From Enoplolaimus lenunculus (lineage: Eukaryota; Nematoda; Enoplea; Enoplida; Thoracostomopsidae): a stretch of DNA of 64,000 nucleotides. The notes under the pieces were generated by a model. That model was not told the DNA's origin. It saw only the letters and a program-made list of their open reading frames with translations, and searched no databases. Where the stretch lies: contig JASANG010002312.1 of the NCBI GenBank assembly GCA_030248215.1, forward strand, positions 1-64,000. Reading direction: 5' to 3'. The position numbers were made by a program, and so were the translations under genes. Positions 41,566-52,377 of the stretch are shown here, piece after piece. The stretch's first letter is position 1; each line of letters starts with the position of its first letter.

Positions 41566-42104
41566 TATAACACATTATGTGGCAGGTTTTAAAATTATAC
41601 TGTGAACGGCGCATTATGTCAGAACGTCCTAAAATGTCGCCGTTTTGCTTGTACGTAAATATTTCATTTTTAAGTTGTATGGGGGGAAGCAAAAAAATGT
41701 ACCATGAAATTTGATCTACGTCCATAGACCGCGGGGCCTAAATTATTTCATCACCGCCAACCGTACAAATCCTACCCTCCCTGTAAAACTCCACGGCGTA
41801 CGATTGTCTTCTTCGTCTCAATAACCATTCTCATTCAAGTATATTCTCATAAACCAATCAAAACCTGGAACGAGGGCCTAAGCACTTACTAGGGCGTACG
41901 TCATCAAAGCGCGGTGTTCCGAACCAGAAAAGAACCACTGCGTCCGTATTCTCTCACCCACTGGAACATCCAAGGGTACGCACCAAACCTAACCCCCTGT
42001 ACAAGAATTAAAACCAACATTGTTTTATTAAAATAATTGTTGAACGAACAAGTTTTCAACAACAAATATTTGGTAGTTTGGTGTGGACGCTTTTTACTTT
42101 CCAA

Positions 42105-42362
42105 TTAAGCTTGTCAGTCTAGATAGGAGCCGGGACATCAGACCTTTTACTAAGCAGCTGGAAAAGCGGGCTAGAGCGTTGATCGAACTCTCAGCCTCCG
42201 AATCCTTAAGCGAACACTCTACCACTGCGTCACGTTGCCCGCCTCTCCAACTGCATTTTTCGTCGACTATATTTGTCGACCGTATACTGTCAGCTAGCAT
42301 ACATACAGTGGACACTGCACTATATTGCATGTGCATATAACGGACAAGCATGTCTAACATGC
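42105..42362 (-). repeat. tRNA-derived SINE-like repeat, copy 2
   Basis: Inverse of 22565-22822. tRNA-like core on the minus strand: GCGGGCAACGTGACGCAGTG, GCTTAAGG anticodon-loop-like with TAA (Leu-like), AGAGTTCGATCA B box. The upstream ACATGCTTGTCCGTTATATG block and the CAGCTGCTTAGTAAAAGGTC tail are shared with copy 1, though the tRNA parts differ in anticodon. Confidence 0.6.
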
Positions 42363-42399
42363 TTACAAAGCTGACTGCAGCCCCTCTGAGTGCACCAGG

Positions 42400-42562
42400 C
42401 CTGTAGCCAGCAGCTCACCTTGCTAGGGGGGGGGGCTAAAAAATTTTCAGGAGGGACATAAAAAGGTTTTCAATGACTTACATCAAGTTTGAAAATCTCC
42501 CAGGGGGCCGAAACTGTTCCAGGGGGGAGCTGAGCCTCTCTGGCCCCCCTTAGCTACGCGAA
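42400..42562. mobile_element. GGCCCGTAGCC MITE
   Basis: AGGCCTGTAGCCAGCAGCTC ... GTTTTCAATGACTTACATCA ... GAGCCTCTCTGGCCCCCCTTAGCTACG. Same family as 17400 and 61110. Confidence 0.6.
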
Positions 42563-43039
42563 CGGGCGCTCCCCCGCAATCTAAAATTACGATCCAAATT
42601 GTACAATATCACTCAAATCAAACAAAAAAATTTCATTCCTCCGATTCCGATTATGTTTGCGATCGGAATCCGACCTCGATTTTAATCGGAATCGAAATTC
42701 CGTTTACATCAGTTCCCTCTTGAAACGGCATCAAAATTTATTAAAAATTTCAGCTATTTTGCCTTGTGGGAGGGGTCGATAAGACGCTGGCGAAAACAAA
42801 TATACGGTTTTGTGGCAGGGTCCAAGAACTTAGCGAATAGATAGTCAAAGCTGAACATTGCCTGCTGGACACGTCACTACTACTACTAATATACTAAATG
42901 CCGACTACTAAATAAATACCAAATTGAAGCTTCGAATTCTCGCCAAACTCAAGCCGAAACTTATCGTTCAGCAGGGCATCCAGGTAAACTGTGTAAAAAT
43001 CGTTATAAAAGCCGACAGTCACCAACTAAAACAACTACA

Positions 43040-43430
43040 TTAAAACATAAAATATAAAAAACATACATAAAAAAACACTGAAACACAAATAAACATATAC
43101 ACATACACATTGAAACACGATATAAAAACATACACACAAAAAACGTTGAAACACAAATTATAGACACATACACATAACAAAAAACATTGAATACAAATAA
43201 ACACATACACATACTCATTGAAACACAATATATAAACACATACACTCATAAACACACATTTGACACAATACTGAAACACAAAATATAAACACAGACATTG
43301 ACAAATATTAAACACACATAATATAACCACATACACAGAATGTAATACATTGAAACACATGATATACACATATATGCTGAATACAACACATTGAAACACA
43401 AATTATAAACACATACACACAATTATATTC
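43040..43430. repeat. CATTGAAACACAAATATAAA minisatellite
   Basis: Roughly ten imperfect units of CATTGAAACACAA followed by ATAAACACATACACA. The cysteine-rich minus-strand frames across it (YVFICVSMC-like) are artefacts of the repeat. Confidence 0.8.
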
Positions 43431-44451
43431 TCTGTACAAAAACTATACAACGTGAAACAGTGAAATATTATTGTTTGAACAGATTTGGATGGCATAAACA
43501 AACTGTATATGTGTATGTATTTATATTTACATAATGTGTGTAGCGTTATTTGTATATGTGTATAATACATCTGCATAAAAGGCCGTTTCCTGTGTTGAAT
43601 GCCTAATGATGGACCGTCGGTAGGAACAAACACGCGGTTGGGTCCTCATGGACCGTAACTATTATATACGGAGCTGACGCCCCCGTTACGAATACTTGGC
43701 CCCGTTGTAAACTGAAAACAGAGAGCCTTAAAATTTTACCTGGCAAAGTTCTACAGTCCCAGGGCCGAAGCTAGCCACCCCCATAATCCCCCTGGCCACA
43801 TTCTGTAACATCAGATCACTTACATGATCGGTCTGCGGAAACCGTTCATGTACCTGTTCCTGTTCCTTATCTGTAACCGGACGACTTTTCAAATGTCGAC
43901 GACAGGTTTTGGTTGGTCTAAAAACTCGTTCAATGCGACAACCAAACAAACACGGGTTTACGTCTGTTGCAAAGAGACGTCTGGTTTCTGGCTTGCTTCA
44001 CTCGCGAGGTTTTCATTCAACCTTGGCTCTTAAAAATAGCTTCATAAAAGTCTATTGCGGACAAATTTTCACTTCATGTAAATTTTTGAAAATACAAATC
44101 ATTGATTAAGAACGAAAATAATGATAGATTCATGCAATTTCTGGTCAATGTAACTGACAGGGAGCCGTATACAGTAGTACAAGCGTATTCCTAAGCCTAC
44201 GCGTAAGATTAATGTTAAGCCTGAGCAAAAATTGCCTGGTCGGATTGAAACCTATTTTCACTTGTGAAATGTGCAACGGGGATGCGGCGCAAACCAGAGC
44301 AGAACTTTATAAGGCAAGTGAAGTTTGCTTGAAAACAAGCGAGAAACTACATTAGGGGGTCATCTATTGGCTTATGAGGGGTCGGTGTAAAATGAAGTTT
44401 GAAACGACTGCTGCAAAAATTAACTTTAAAACCAGCTAAAACATAAGGCCT

Positions 44452-44600
44452 GTTGCAACACCACAGTCTGCACAATCCCTGTTCGAAGTTTTGCCCAGTT
44501 ATTAATGGCCACGACCCTAATCAAACCTTGGCCCTCCTGTACTCGTTTCAAGCATGCTACGTGTATGGCAATCTTTTTGCTTTACATACGCTTTGCCGCG
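44452..44600 (-). repeat. Remnant of the tRNA-related repeat seen at 54880-55165
   Basis: Minus strand keeps GGGCAAAACTTCGAACAGGG, GTAGCATGCTTGAAACGAGT, AGGGCCAAGGTTTGATTA and GTATGTAAAGCAAAAAGATT. The A-box part is deleted compared with 54880-55165. Confidence 0.45.
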
Positions 44601-44884
44601 CATATTATAAGGTGTCTCCCAGGTTCCAAAATGGAATTTTACCAAAATTCTAATTAAAACTAGCGATTGCAACATTTTTGGAGTACGGAATGTTTCGCAC
44701 GACCCTGACTACCAATCTCACGCTCAATTCTATCGTACCGCAGCCAACGACACTCGCATTTGTACATGATACACATTCACGCTCAGTGTTCACTAAACCA
44801 GCACAATTATTGTTTTACTAAAAGGGACTCATCAAAAACAACACTCAACACCTGTATCCACAAAGCGACACAAAGGGCCATCTC

Positions 44885-44960
44885 GGCCCGTGTTACTTTA
44901 AGGTACGTTCAGGTCATGGACCCACCAGAAACCTGGACACCCCTTAAAGTAACATGGGCC
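44885..44960. mobile_element. TTAGGC MITE family 2, internally deleted
   Basis: GGCCCGTGTTACTTTAAGGT and CACCCCTTAAAGTAACATGGGCC separated by under 40 bp. The TTAGGC array is gone, leaving only ends and the GGACCCACCAGAAACC block, which shows the array is dispensable. Confidence 0.75.
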
Positions 44961-45795
44961 GCGACTGAATAGTGTCAGCAGAAAAAAACATTTTGGAAAT
45001 TGTTATACTTCAATATCCATTTACCGTTTCCGTTATTTTGATTACTATCTGTTTCCGTTCTTTTTACTATCCGTTTTACATCCTGCTATACATACCTTTT
45101 ATTTCTCCACTTGTATACGTCCCTGCGCAGAACAGCGTTTATTACAGAACGTAGGCCTCATCCTTCGCACACGTCGTGACCCCGAAGTGGAGTTAGGCCT
45201 ATATTCATTCTTAGGTTTATTGTGATGTTTCCAGTGTGGCCAAGCTAAGTAAGTATATTATCAACAAATATTAAAATTTAACTGCCATTGACTTTATTAA
45301 TAGTAGATCCTACTTGGACTATAACGATTTGTCGTTACACAATTTATTTAGAAAATACTTGTACAGAAATTAACATCAATCGACAGTAAGCAAGTAACAA
45401 ATTGTAACCAAAAGCAATTGTCAAGAGGTGTGGTGCTTGGAAACAGCGATAATTTTCATTTCAAGTAGTTTCCAGCGCTTGCGGCACAATTTTACTTCCT
45501 CTTCTATTATCCAACGACAACACTACATTGTCAAAGAAGTTAATCCGTTTTGCATTAGAATTTAAGAAACAACTCCACTGAATAGGCAAATCACTTTAAC
45601 TTCAAACTAAAATTCTTACCAAAAACTAAAAAAACACACTGAAAACTAAAAGCACAGAATAAACCTGTTTTACTAGAAAAACTTCCAACAAAAGTTTAAC
45701 CTTAAGATGAATAATTCTTAATTCGCTTCTTATCTCCGAACAACAATGAAATACCTATGCAATAACATTTTAGAAAAAATCCATAAATTTTATCT

Positions 45796-46058
45796 TCAAG
45801 CAGAATTCAGCGTTCGCAATGCAATTTCAATCCGTTTCTTATCTCCCAGCGACAACGGGAGATTATCAAACTCAGCCGGTGTCAATGACAACAACACTGC
45901 TGAATCAAGTAAATTTTCATTGAACAAAACGTTAATTCCAGCATTTGAAACTTGGGTAGAGAGAAGCAACTGCCCGAAAGACTCTCCTTGAATGTGAGTT
46001 GGATTTTTGTGATCGCCTCTGTGTAGAGGTTTAGATGTAACTGCACCCATTGTTGTAT
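45796..46058 (-). CDS. RRM gene B terminal exon: SAM-like domain
   Basis: 263 bp from GGTTATAG|AT to TGA at 45796-45798. Encodes SFGQLLLSTQVSNAGINVLF, LLDSAVLLSLTPAEFDNLPL and SLGDKKRIEIALRTLNSA. A second acceptor, ATTACAG| at 46106, is also in frame and would add 16 residues. Neither has a strong pyrimidine tract. Confidence 0.82.
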
Positions 46059-49000
46059 CTATAACCAATATTACTTGATCACAAACCAAATCAGGCACCG
46101 AAATCGCTGTAATGCATGTTGTCTGGCGGAGCCAACTAATTTAGTGTACAACACAAATTAGTCGCTACAATTTGCTAGCAAACGTTTCAGTATGGTTTCA
46201 AATACAAGTCGATGTGATTTAGTACATTTTTCTCATAAATAACAGTTATGATAACATGTGCGTATGCGAAAATCGAATTTCGCTAAAGCGCCAAGGCTGC
46301 TACTAAAATTCTAACCGAACAGCTCTTTCTATAAAAAACTCGAACTAACCATCATAGCGACTCGAGCGTCGGTCACCATTACCATACGCTTGGCGATCAT
46401 AGCTACCAGCTCCACTCCTTCGTCCCACATCAGTCGACCTTGAACCATGAGAGTCGCGATAATCACGACTATTATTTGCGCTTGCAGCACTGCCATACTC
46501 CATACCGCTGCCTCGCGCAAGAGCTGAATACTCTGAAACACCACGAATCGCATCAATTCTTTCACCAGGCAAACCAGCCGGATGTGTTGCTAAGCGTGAG
46601 AACGATCCAGAATTATTCCCACGGCCATTTGAGTATGTTGAACTCATTCCCATTACAGACACACCACTGCGACTTTCTCGCGACGCTCTGTCTCGTTCGA
46701 CTTGCAACTGCAGCTTCAGTAATTGATCTTTGTTAAGTCCTTTGTGACAATCAACCGGTGCGCCGTTAATCGTATGACTGCGATGTACTGTAACATAAAA
46801 CTTCTTTATTTAAATTGTAATCGTCTTTGCACTGAAATATATTTTGTGATAGTTAGCAATGGATTTAAATTGAAATACAACGTTCTAAAACGACGTTCCG
46901 ATTTTCGACATCATGTACACACTTTACATTGTAGATGAAGTGTAAAATATGTAATTATGAGCAAAGAGCTTGTTTTATCTTTCAATCGCCAATTGGTGAT
47001 AATTGCCATCCTACTAAGAGTAGTAAACTTACTTTTCATTTATAATTCCACTAAGAAAGCAAAGCGTAGCTCAAAATTGTTTAAATTATACTAATAAACT
47101 ACTCTTGCGAATCAGTCTAAATTCATAGCTCACGTATAACTTTATCGACAGAATCATAATCTTCAAACGTAACAAAACAAAATCCACGATGCCCTTCTCC
47201 TCCTTCGGACCGATTCATTTGGACGGCCAAAATGTTTCCATACTGAGAAAAGTACTCGCTAAAAACGTCATTAGAATACTTTATAACTCACCGGATGGTT
47301 TTAAAACGTAATACAAACTGAAACAGTCAGTCACCATGGAACTGACTGACTTACTTTTACATACGTTTTCTGTCATACATGTATTGTAAATCGTTATTGG
47401 GTTACAATAATGCTGTAAAACCTGATAAAGATGACCAGTGTTATTTTATAGGGCGTAACAGTATATCTCACCATATTGCTATTACTAAAGCTAAACCTAA
47501 TCTTCAGCGTAAAAATAAACCTATAACTAAGCCTGAGCAAAAATTATAGCCTTACTAACCACCTTTATTTTATAGTGCCTACGGACAACGGGATGCCCTT
47601 AAAAGTAACATGGGCCAAACAAATACTGTAACTGAAAGCACACATTACAAAAACAAAGAATGAAATAGGGTCTTTGTTAGTGTTAGAAATGCCTCACCGT
47701 GGGATGTTAAGCTTTGTCCCGTAAGCACTTTGGATACCTTAGGCCACGAAAGGAAGAATTGTTACCTACGTTCTGATATTTGAACGCCATCTGGTATTAA
47801 TTTGGATAAAATATCTGGCTCCGGCGTTTTTTGGTATCCTGTCGCACCCTGATATATCTCGTTTCGGTATTTTTTAACCATTTTAAATATTACTGTATAT
47901 GACTTACGGATATGTGCGTTACAAGCGTTAAATATCACGCCACGTAGACCAATTCCACCCTATTTCACCTTCACAATTCCTACCCATAACCACAACTTAC
48001 AAAACCCTTCAAAACACCGTTAATACAAACATGGTTAGACTTGCACTTTGAAACCCAATGAAAAATCCAAATCAAAAGTATTACTAAAAACGAAAGTAAT
48101 ATTTACCGAATATTCTCTTCAGTGTGTGCTCCTTTTAACGCTCCGACAAACAATTTCGTCACAGTGAACATATTTTTCGCGTCATCGCTTGGCAACGCAC
48201 GTTTCACTTCAACCAGTTTATCGTCAACTGTATGTGGACGTTCCGACAAACATCGTGTTATACTGTCTGAATCTTCAAACCGTACAAATCCAAAGCCGCG
48301 TTTCTTGCCAGTAACTTTGTCAGTCGCTACAGTCGCTGAAGTGACCTGGAAATACAAAAATTGAGAGTCAACTGAAAGTCATTCAGTTTCTTTGACAAAA
48401 CTGACTAGGCCGTCTGTATTCACAATTGAGTATTCAACGGTAACAGAAAGAAAAACAATTTGTTTTTGTTAAATGAAAATTACACACTTTGCAATGAGAA
48501 TTAATCACCACGGTCGAGAAGAATTTATATAATCTGTTGGCAGTTGGTGACATTTACATTAAATTAATTTACCGGTCCAAATCTTGAAAAATAATCGTGC
48601 AACGTCTCCTTTGTTGTGTCGAATGACAGCCCACCAATAAATAAATCGTGAAGATTCGATTCGGATTGCTGGTCGTTGCCGTCATCGTTCTGGAGTTATA
48701 ACACTTTAATACTCAATACAAAGAAAACAATGTTAACATTAACCATGATCGCAAAGCAATTACCTATCAAAGATACCAATATTTATACAGGTATTGTTTG
48801 TAACGACAAATTGGATAAAAATAAAAAAATCTTTACGTGCAATGAACGACAACATTGCCCATAACTCAAAAGCTGGTCAATTCAGCATACATTACATCGT
48901 TTGATATGATCGATGAGCCACCTCTTAATTTGTAGGTGTCTAGCCGGGACCCAATATTTTAAACGCAACCGTAAATTGACTCCAACGCTTATTGAAACAC

Positions 49001-52000
49001 TGAACACGACGATGACTTTTCGGTCATGCACAAACCTTGCTACACATTTACTTGCATAGATTTTACATTACAACATATTTACATAAGACATTGTTTCACC
49101 TCAAAAATTCATTTTTTAACAAAAACATGTTCAAATACATTTTTACAGTACGTAATGTCCACTCGCCCCGGTAAAAAGTTTGGCCCCGCATCAACTCTAG
49201 AATTCCTACGCTGTACGGATTCACAACTAGGAAGCAAAATACATAAAGCTAATACATTACACCACACTCAAACACAATTCACCGCGTCACGACACCAAAC
49301 AAAATCGTTCAAAAATCACCGCAAATTACCCGAGTCATCGACATTGGTCTACTTCCATCCCCAGATTTTCCCGCATTTCCACCACCAGGCCGTCTTTTAG
49401 ACGGCTGTTTTTCAACACGTTTCACTTCAGCCACTTTCCCATCGATCAAATGCTCATTCATTGCAATTGCTGCGTTTACACTGCTTTCATCATCAAAAGT
49501 CAAAATTGCAAAACCACGAGGTCGTCCAGTCGTTGGATCTGTTCTTACTGCACCATCAACTACCTACAAAAGCAGTACCTATACACAAATACTGCATTTT
49601 AAAATGTTTGCCAAATTTGCTGTAGTAGCAGCCAGATAGTTTAAAAATTAATAAGCCCGCAACCTAAAGACAAATCATAACCATTAAACCAGTCGTAGTG
49701 GGACTACATTTATTGAGCGAAGCTCAAACACACGTAAGCAATTAAGGTAGTATGCAAATTAGTTATTAGCTAACTATTCATTTATCGGTTTTGGAGGTTT
49801 GTAGACAATTTTCTCAGATTCCTCGCACCCAAAAACCCTTGCCCACCCTAATAATTGTTGGAATAATAAAAACTCCTAATTTTGTCTCGTCAATTAAGCA
49901 AATATGCAAATTATCTATTAGCTAACTAATAGATAATCGCTTTTAAAGGTTTGTAGAATTAGCTATTAGCTACCTTTTCAATTATCGGTTTTGGAGGTTT
50001 GAAACAACCCAATATTCGCCCCAAAAAACCTTGTAACCCTAATAATTATTGAAATAATTTAAAAAGTCCTAGTTTTGTCTTGTCAATTAAGCTAATACGC
50101 AAATTATATATTAGCTAACTATTCAATTATCGGTTTTGGATGTTTGTAAACAATTTATTCAAATTCCTCGCACCTAAACATCTTTTAGTGCTGAAATTAT
50201 ATTGCTTTTAACCTTAATAATTAGTGAAATACTGTAAAAAGTGCTAATTTAGGTTTATAAACTATGCTAATATGCAAATTATCTATTAACTAACTGCCCA
50301 ATTATTCGTTTTGGAGGTTTGTAAACAGTCTACTCAGATTTCTCGCACCCAAAAACTCTTTAATGCTAAAATTAGATTGCTTCTAACTGTAATAATTAGT
50401 GAAATATTGTGGAAAGTCCTAATTTAGGCTTAAATAATTAAGCAAATTAGCCTGTAGCTATTAAACGGCTTAAAATTTTAAAACCCCAATGCGGGGTTAA
50501 CACCCCAGAATAATTGGCTTTCAAACAAAAAAAGTTTATCAAAATCGGTTCAGCCCTTCCTGAGATTCTTTTCGGACGGACAGACGGACGGACGCGCTTC
50601 GCTCAATAAATATTAAACACTGACTAGAGATTTTTATTATGCTCTCTCCGGAGCGGCGTTTTTTGTTGCTTATAAAAAATGACAAAATAAACAAAAACCC
50701 ACAAATCGTCGACTGTTACTTTTCATCAATCATTTCCTTCTTAAGATACCACACTATTTGAAAAGGATCTAGTTTTAACATGAATCTGCACCAAAAAATC
50801 AAATTAAATATTCGACAGTGAAACCACTTACTGTTCCAAACTGGGAAAAGTATTGTTTCAAAGATTCATCTGTTGTTGCGAGTGACAGCCCTCCAACGAA
50901 AATCTTCAGATTATCCTAGGAAGCAGAAATCGTAAAGCTATTGTACCGATAAACAAAACAAGCACAGAAGGTTGACATACTGTGAAACTTAATTTACTCA
51001 CATTTTATTGTATTGCTGTCAGGGTGCAACCGGAATTACAACTTACCCGAACCGGAATTTGAAAAAATTACCGGAAAGAAAACCGGAAAATGAAAAATGC
51101 ATGCGACCGAAAAAATAATTTTAATTTTCTTTTTTGCAATATTATTGGTGAAATAACACTAATTGGATAGATATTCATTTCATCTGCTGTATTTTAGATT
51201 TTCGTAATCCACGAAACGAAATATACCTTCGATGGTTTATTTTTGACAATTGTCAAGGTTTGCATATTATACTAATGAAATCTACTTAATTTTTGTCGTC
51301 ATTTTTAAAGGTAAAACTTTAGCGGAACGGATCCAGAAGTGGAAAAATGTCGGAACCGGAAATCTCGTTGCACCCTGATTGCTGCCTATACGATGGCTCG
51401 CGTTACATAAAACACATTACACAAATCAAAAAATTCGAGCCAGGCTTAGATATATATTTAAACAGAAACACATAAATATTTCTGTTCCTGAATGAAATTA
51501 ATGATAGTTTCCGAAATATCACAAAAGCCTAATTAAACATACGTGCATGTTTTTGCCTACAACTTTTAAGCTTTCGAACATGACTTGCAACTTACATGCA
51601 GTGCAAGTTGCAGCTGCTACATTAGGCAAATTCTTAGGCAGCAAAAGTACCGATAATAAAAATAATACATAAATACTACATTCTTACATCAACCTTCGCA
51701 AATGGTTTCACGTCTATCTTTTGTCCGGTAAGAAAGTGTGGAGCACTGCTTAAAATTCGTTCAACAGCAATCCTATCGCCCATTTCCACCGAACCAAATC
51801 CCATACAATGACCAATTGGGTTAATTTTCAAACTCACGTGCATGACCTAGTAATAAACAAAAAAATATATGTAATTGAGATAATTTGGTACATTTTTAAC
51901 TTAATAGAAACAATAATTACGTTATTATTGGTTTAGGCTAAAATGGTGTTTAAACGACGCAAGTAGATACATATGTGCAAAGATAAATAACATGTACACA

Positions 52001-52355
52001 CGCTCATATACGTATCTACGCATTATATTAGCTATTAAACAAAACTTATATGCTGACTAAGAAATTTGCAGCCAACACAAAAACTTGAGTCATATACGTA
52101 CATAATGGCTTACAAATTTATCATAACCAAAACAAAATATATTCCCAATCTCGTCTGACTGGTCTGACTAAACTGATATGCCAGCAGATTAATCAATCAT
52201 TTCCTCTACTTGTATCACACGCAAAATCAAATACTTGAAGATAAAACAAAAACAACAGCAACACACACCTCGCCAAAATTAGAGAAATACGACTGAACCG
52301 CCATCGCGTTCGCTGTTGCTGGAAGACCACCAATAAACACTTTGAGTCTGTCATT
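45796..52355 (-). CDS. RRM gene B: tandem paralogue of gene A, four RRMs plus SAM-like domain (5' exon not found)
   Basis: Nine exons splice in phase into 581 residues. RRM1 is about 4-80 (KVFIGGL; RNP1 degenerate CMGFGSVEM), RRM2 86-165 (KIFVGGL, RGFAILTF), RRM3 203-280 (DLFIGGL, RGFGFVRF), RRM4 291-371 (KLFVGAL, RGFCFVTF). Then come a Ser/Arg/Gly/Tyr-rich stretch (about 375-494) and a C-terminal SAM-like domain (about 521-578; LTPAEFDNLPLSLGDKKRIE). Domain order, intron positions and four exon lengths (87, 159, 84 and 239 bp) match gene A, so the pair arose by duplication, but the linkers have diverged completely. The N-terminal exon is missing as in gene A. RNA-binding function is inferred from the domains. 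Confidence 0.88.
46350..46787 (-). CDS. RRM gene B exon: RRM4 end and low-complexity tail
   Basis: 438 bp, GTTACAG|TA to GATG|GTTAGT. Encodes HRSHTINGAPVDCHKGLNK, a charged helix-like QLQVERDRASRESRSG, then a Ser/Gly/Tyr/Arg tail ending GNGDRRSSRYD. Confidence 0.85.
47134..47258 (-). CDS. RRM gene B exon: RRM4 middle
   Basis: 125 bp, GTTTTTAG|C to ATAC|GTGAGC. Encodes EYFSQYGNILAVQMNRSEGG and HRGFCFVTFEDYDSVDKVI. Confidence 0.88.
47432..47616. mobile_element. TTAGGC MITE family 2, diverged
   Basis: CCAGTGTTATTTTATAGGGC ... GCCCTTAAAAGTAACATGGGCC, with AAGCTAAACCTAATC inside. Intron of RRM gene B. Confidence 0.55.
48107..48345 (-). CDS. RRM gene B exon: RRM3 second half and RRM4 start
   Basis: 239 bp, TTTCCAG|GTC to ATTCG|GTAAAT. 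Encodes KVTGKKRGFGFVRFEDSDS, HTVDDKLVEVKRAL and KNMFTVTKLFVGALKGAHTE. Confidence 0.9.
48573..48689 (-). CDS. RRM gene B exon: RRM3 first half
   Basis: 117 bp, ACTCCAG|AAC to CCG|GTAAAT. Encodes NDDGNDQQSESNLHDLFIGG and FDTTKETLHDYFSRFGP. Confidence 0.86.
49330..49563 (-). CDS. RRM gene B exon: RRM2 second half and linker
   Basis: 234 bp, TTTGTAG|GTA to CGG|GTAATT. Encodes DPTTGRPRGFAILTFDDESS and HLIDGKVAEVKRVEKQPSKR, then a GGGNAGKSGDGS linker. Confidence 0.82.
49708..50610. mobile_element. GAGCGAAGC element, long copy
   Basis: ATTTATTGAGCGAAGC and GCTTCGCTCAATAAAT are perfect 16-bp inverted ends about 0.9 kb apart. The interior repeats GCTAACTATTCAATTATCGGTTTTGG-like units several times, then TCGGTTCAGCCCTTCCTGAG and GGACGGACAGACGG. 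No coding capacity. Intron of RRM gene B; shorter copies lie in the palindrome arms. Confidence 0.72.
50832..50915 (-). CDS. RRM gene B exon: RRM2 first half
   Basis: 84 bp, CTTCCTAG|GAT to ACA|GTAAGT. Encodes DNLKIFVGGLSLATTDESL and KQYFSQFGT. Confidence 0.88.
51020..51377. mobile_element. hAT-like MITE (ACCGGAATT family) with target duplication
   Basis: CAGGGTGCAACCGGAATTAC ... CTCGTTGCACCCTG, flanked by ATTGCTGT (51012-51019) and ATTGCTGC (51378-51385), 7 of 8 matching. Intron of RRM gene B. Confidence 0.8.
51688..51846 (-). CDS. RRM gene B exon: RRM1 second half
   Basis: 159 bp, TTACTAG|GTC to GAT|GTAAGA. Encodes VMHVSLKINPIGHCMGFGSV and TGQKIDVKPFAKVD. RNP1 has Ser where an aromatic is expected, so canonical RNA stacking by this RRM is doubtful. 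Confidence 0.85.
52269..52355 (-). CDS. RRM gene B exon: RRM1 first half
   Basis: 87 bp, TTTGCAG|AAT to GAG|GTGTGT. Encodes NDRLKVFIGGLPATANAMA and VQSYFSNFGE. The donor GTGTGT is weaker than others in the gene. Confidence 0.85.
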
Positions 52356-52377
52356 CTGCAAATCGTATACATATATA

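Larger units (their letters stand above)
38831..45795. other. Between the two RRM genes: repeats, no coding exon identified
   Basis: It should hold the promoter and first exon of RRM gene A, but no start-codon exon with a phase-0 donor could be recognised. Contents seen: GGCGGATCC-type repeat pieces (39787-40215), a CTGTAGTGACCCGAA MITE (40434-40746), GTGCAA/CGGAATC repeats (41046-41450 and 42590-42720), a TTAGGGTAGGGTTAAC array (41449-41565), a SINE-like repeat (42105-42362), a GGCCCGTAGCC MITE (42400-42560), an ACAC-rich minisatellite (43040-43430) and a SINE remnant (44452-44600). Confidence 0.6.

Noticed and set aside
43003-43399. Cysteine- and valine-rich minus-strand frames resembling a membrane protein
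   Set aside because: They come from the ACAC-rich minisatellite read in reverse; composition follows from the repeat.
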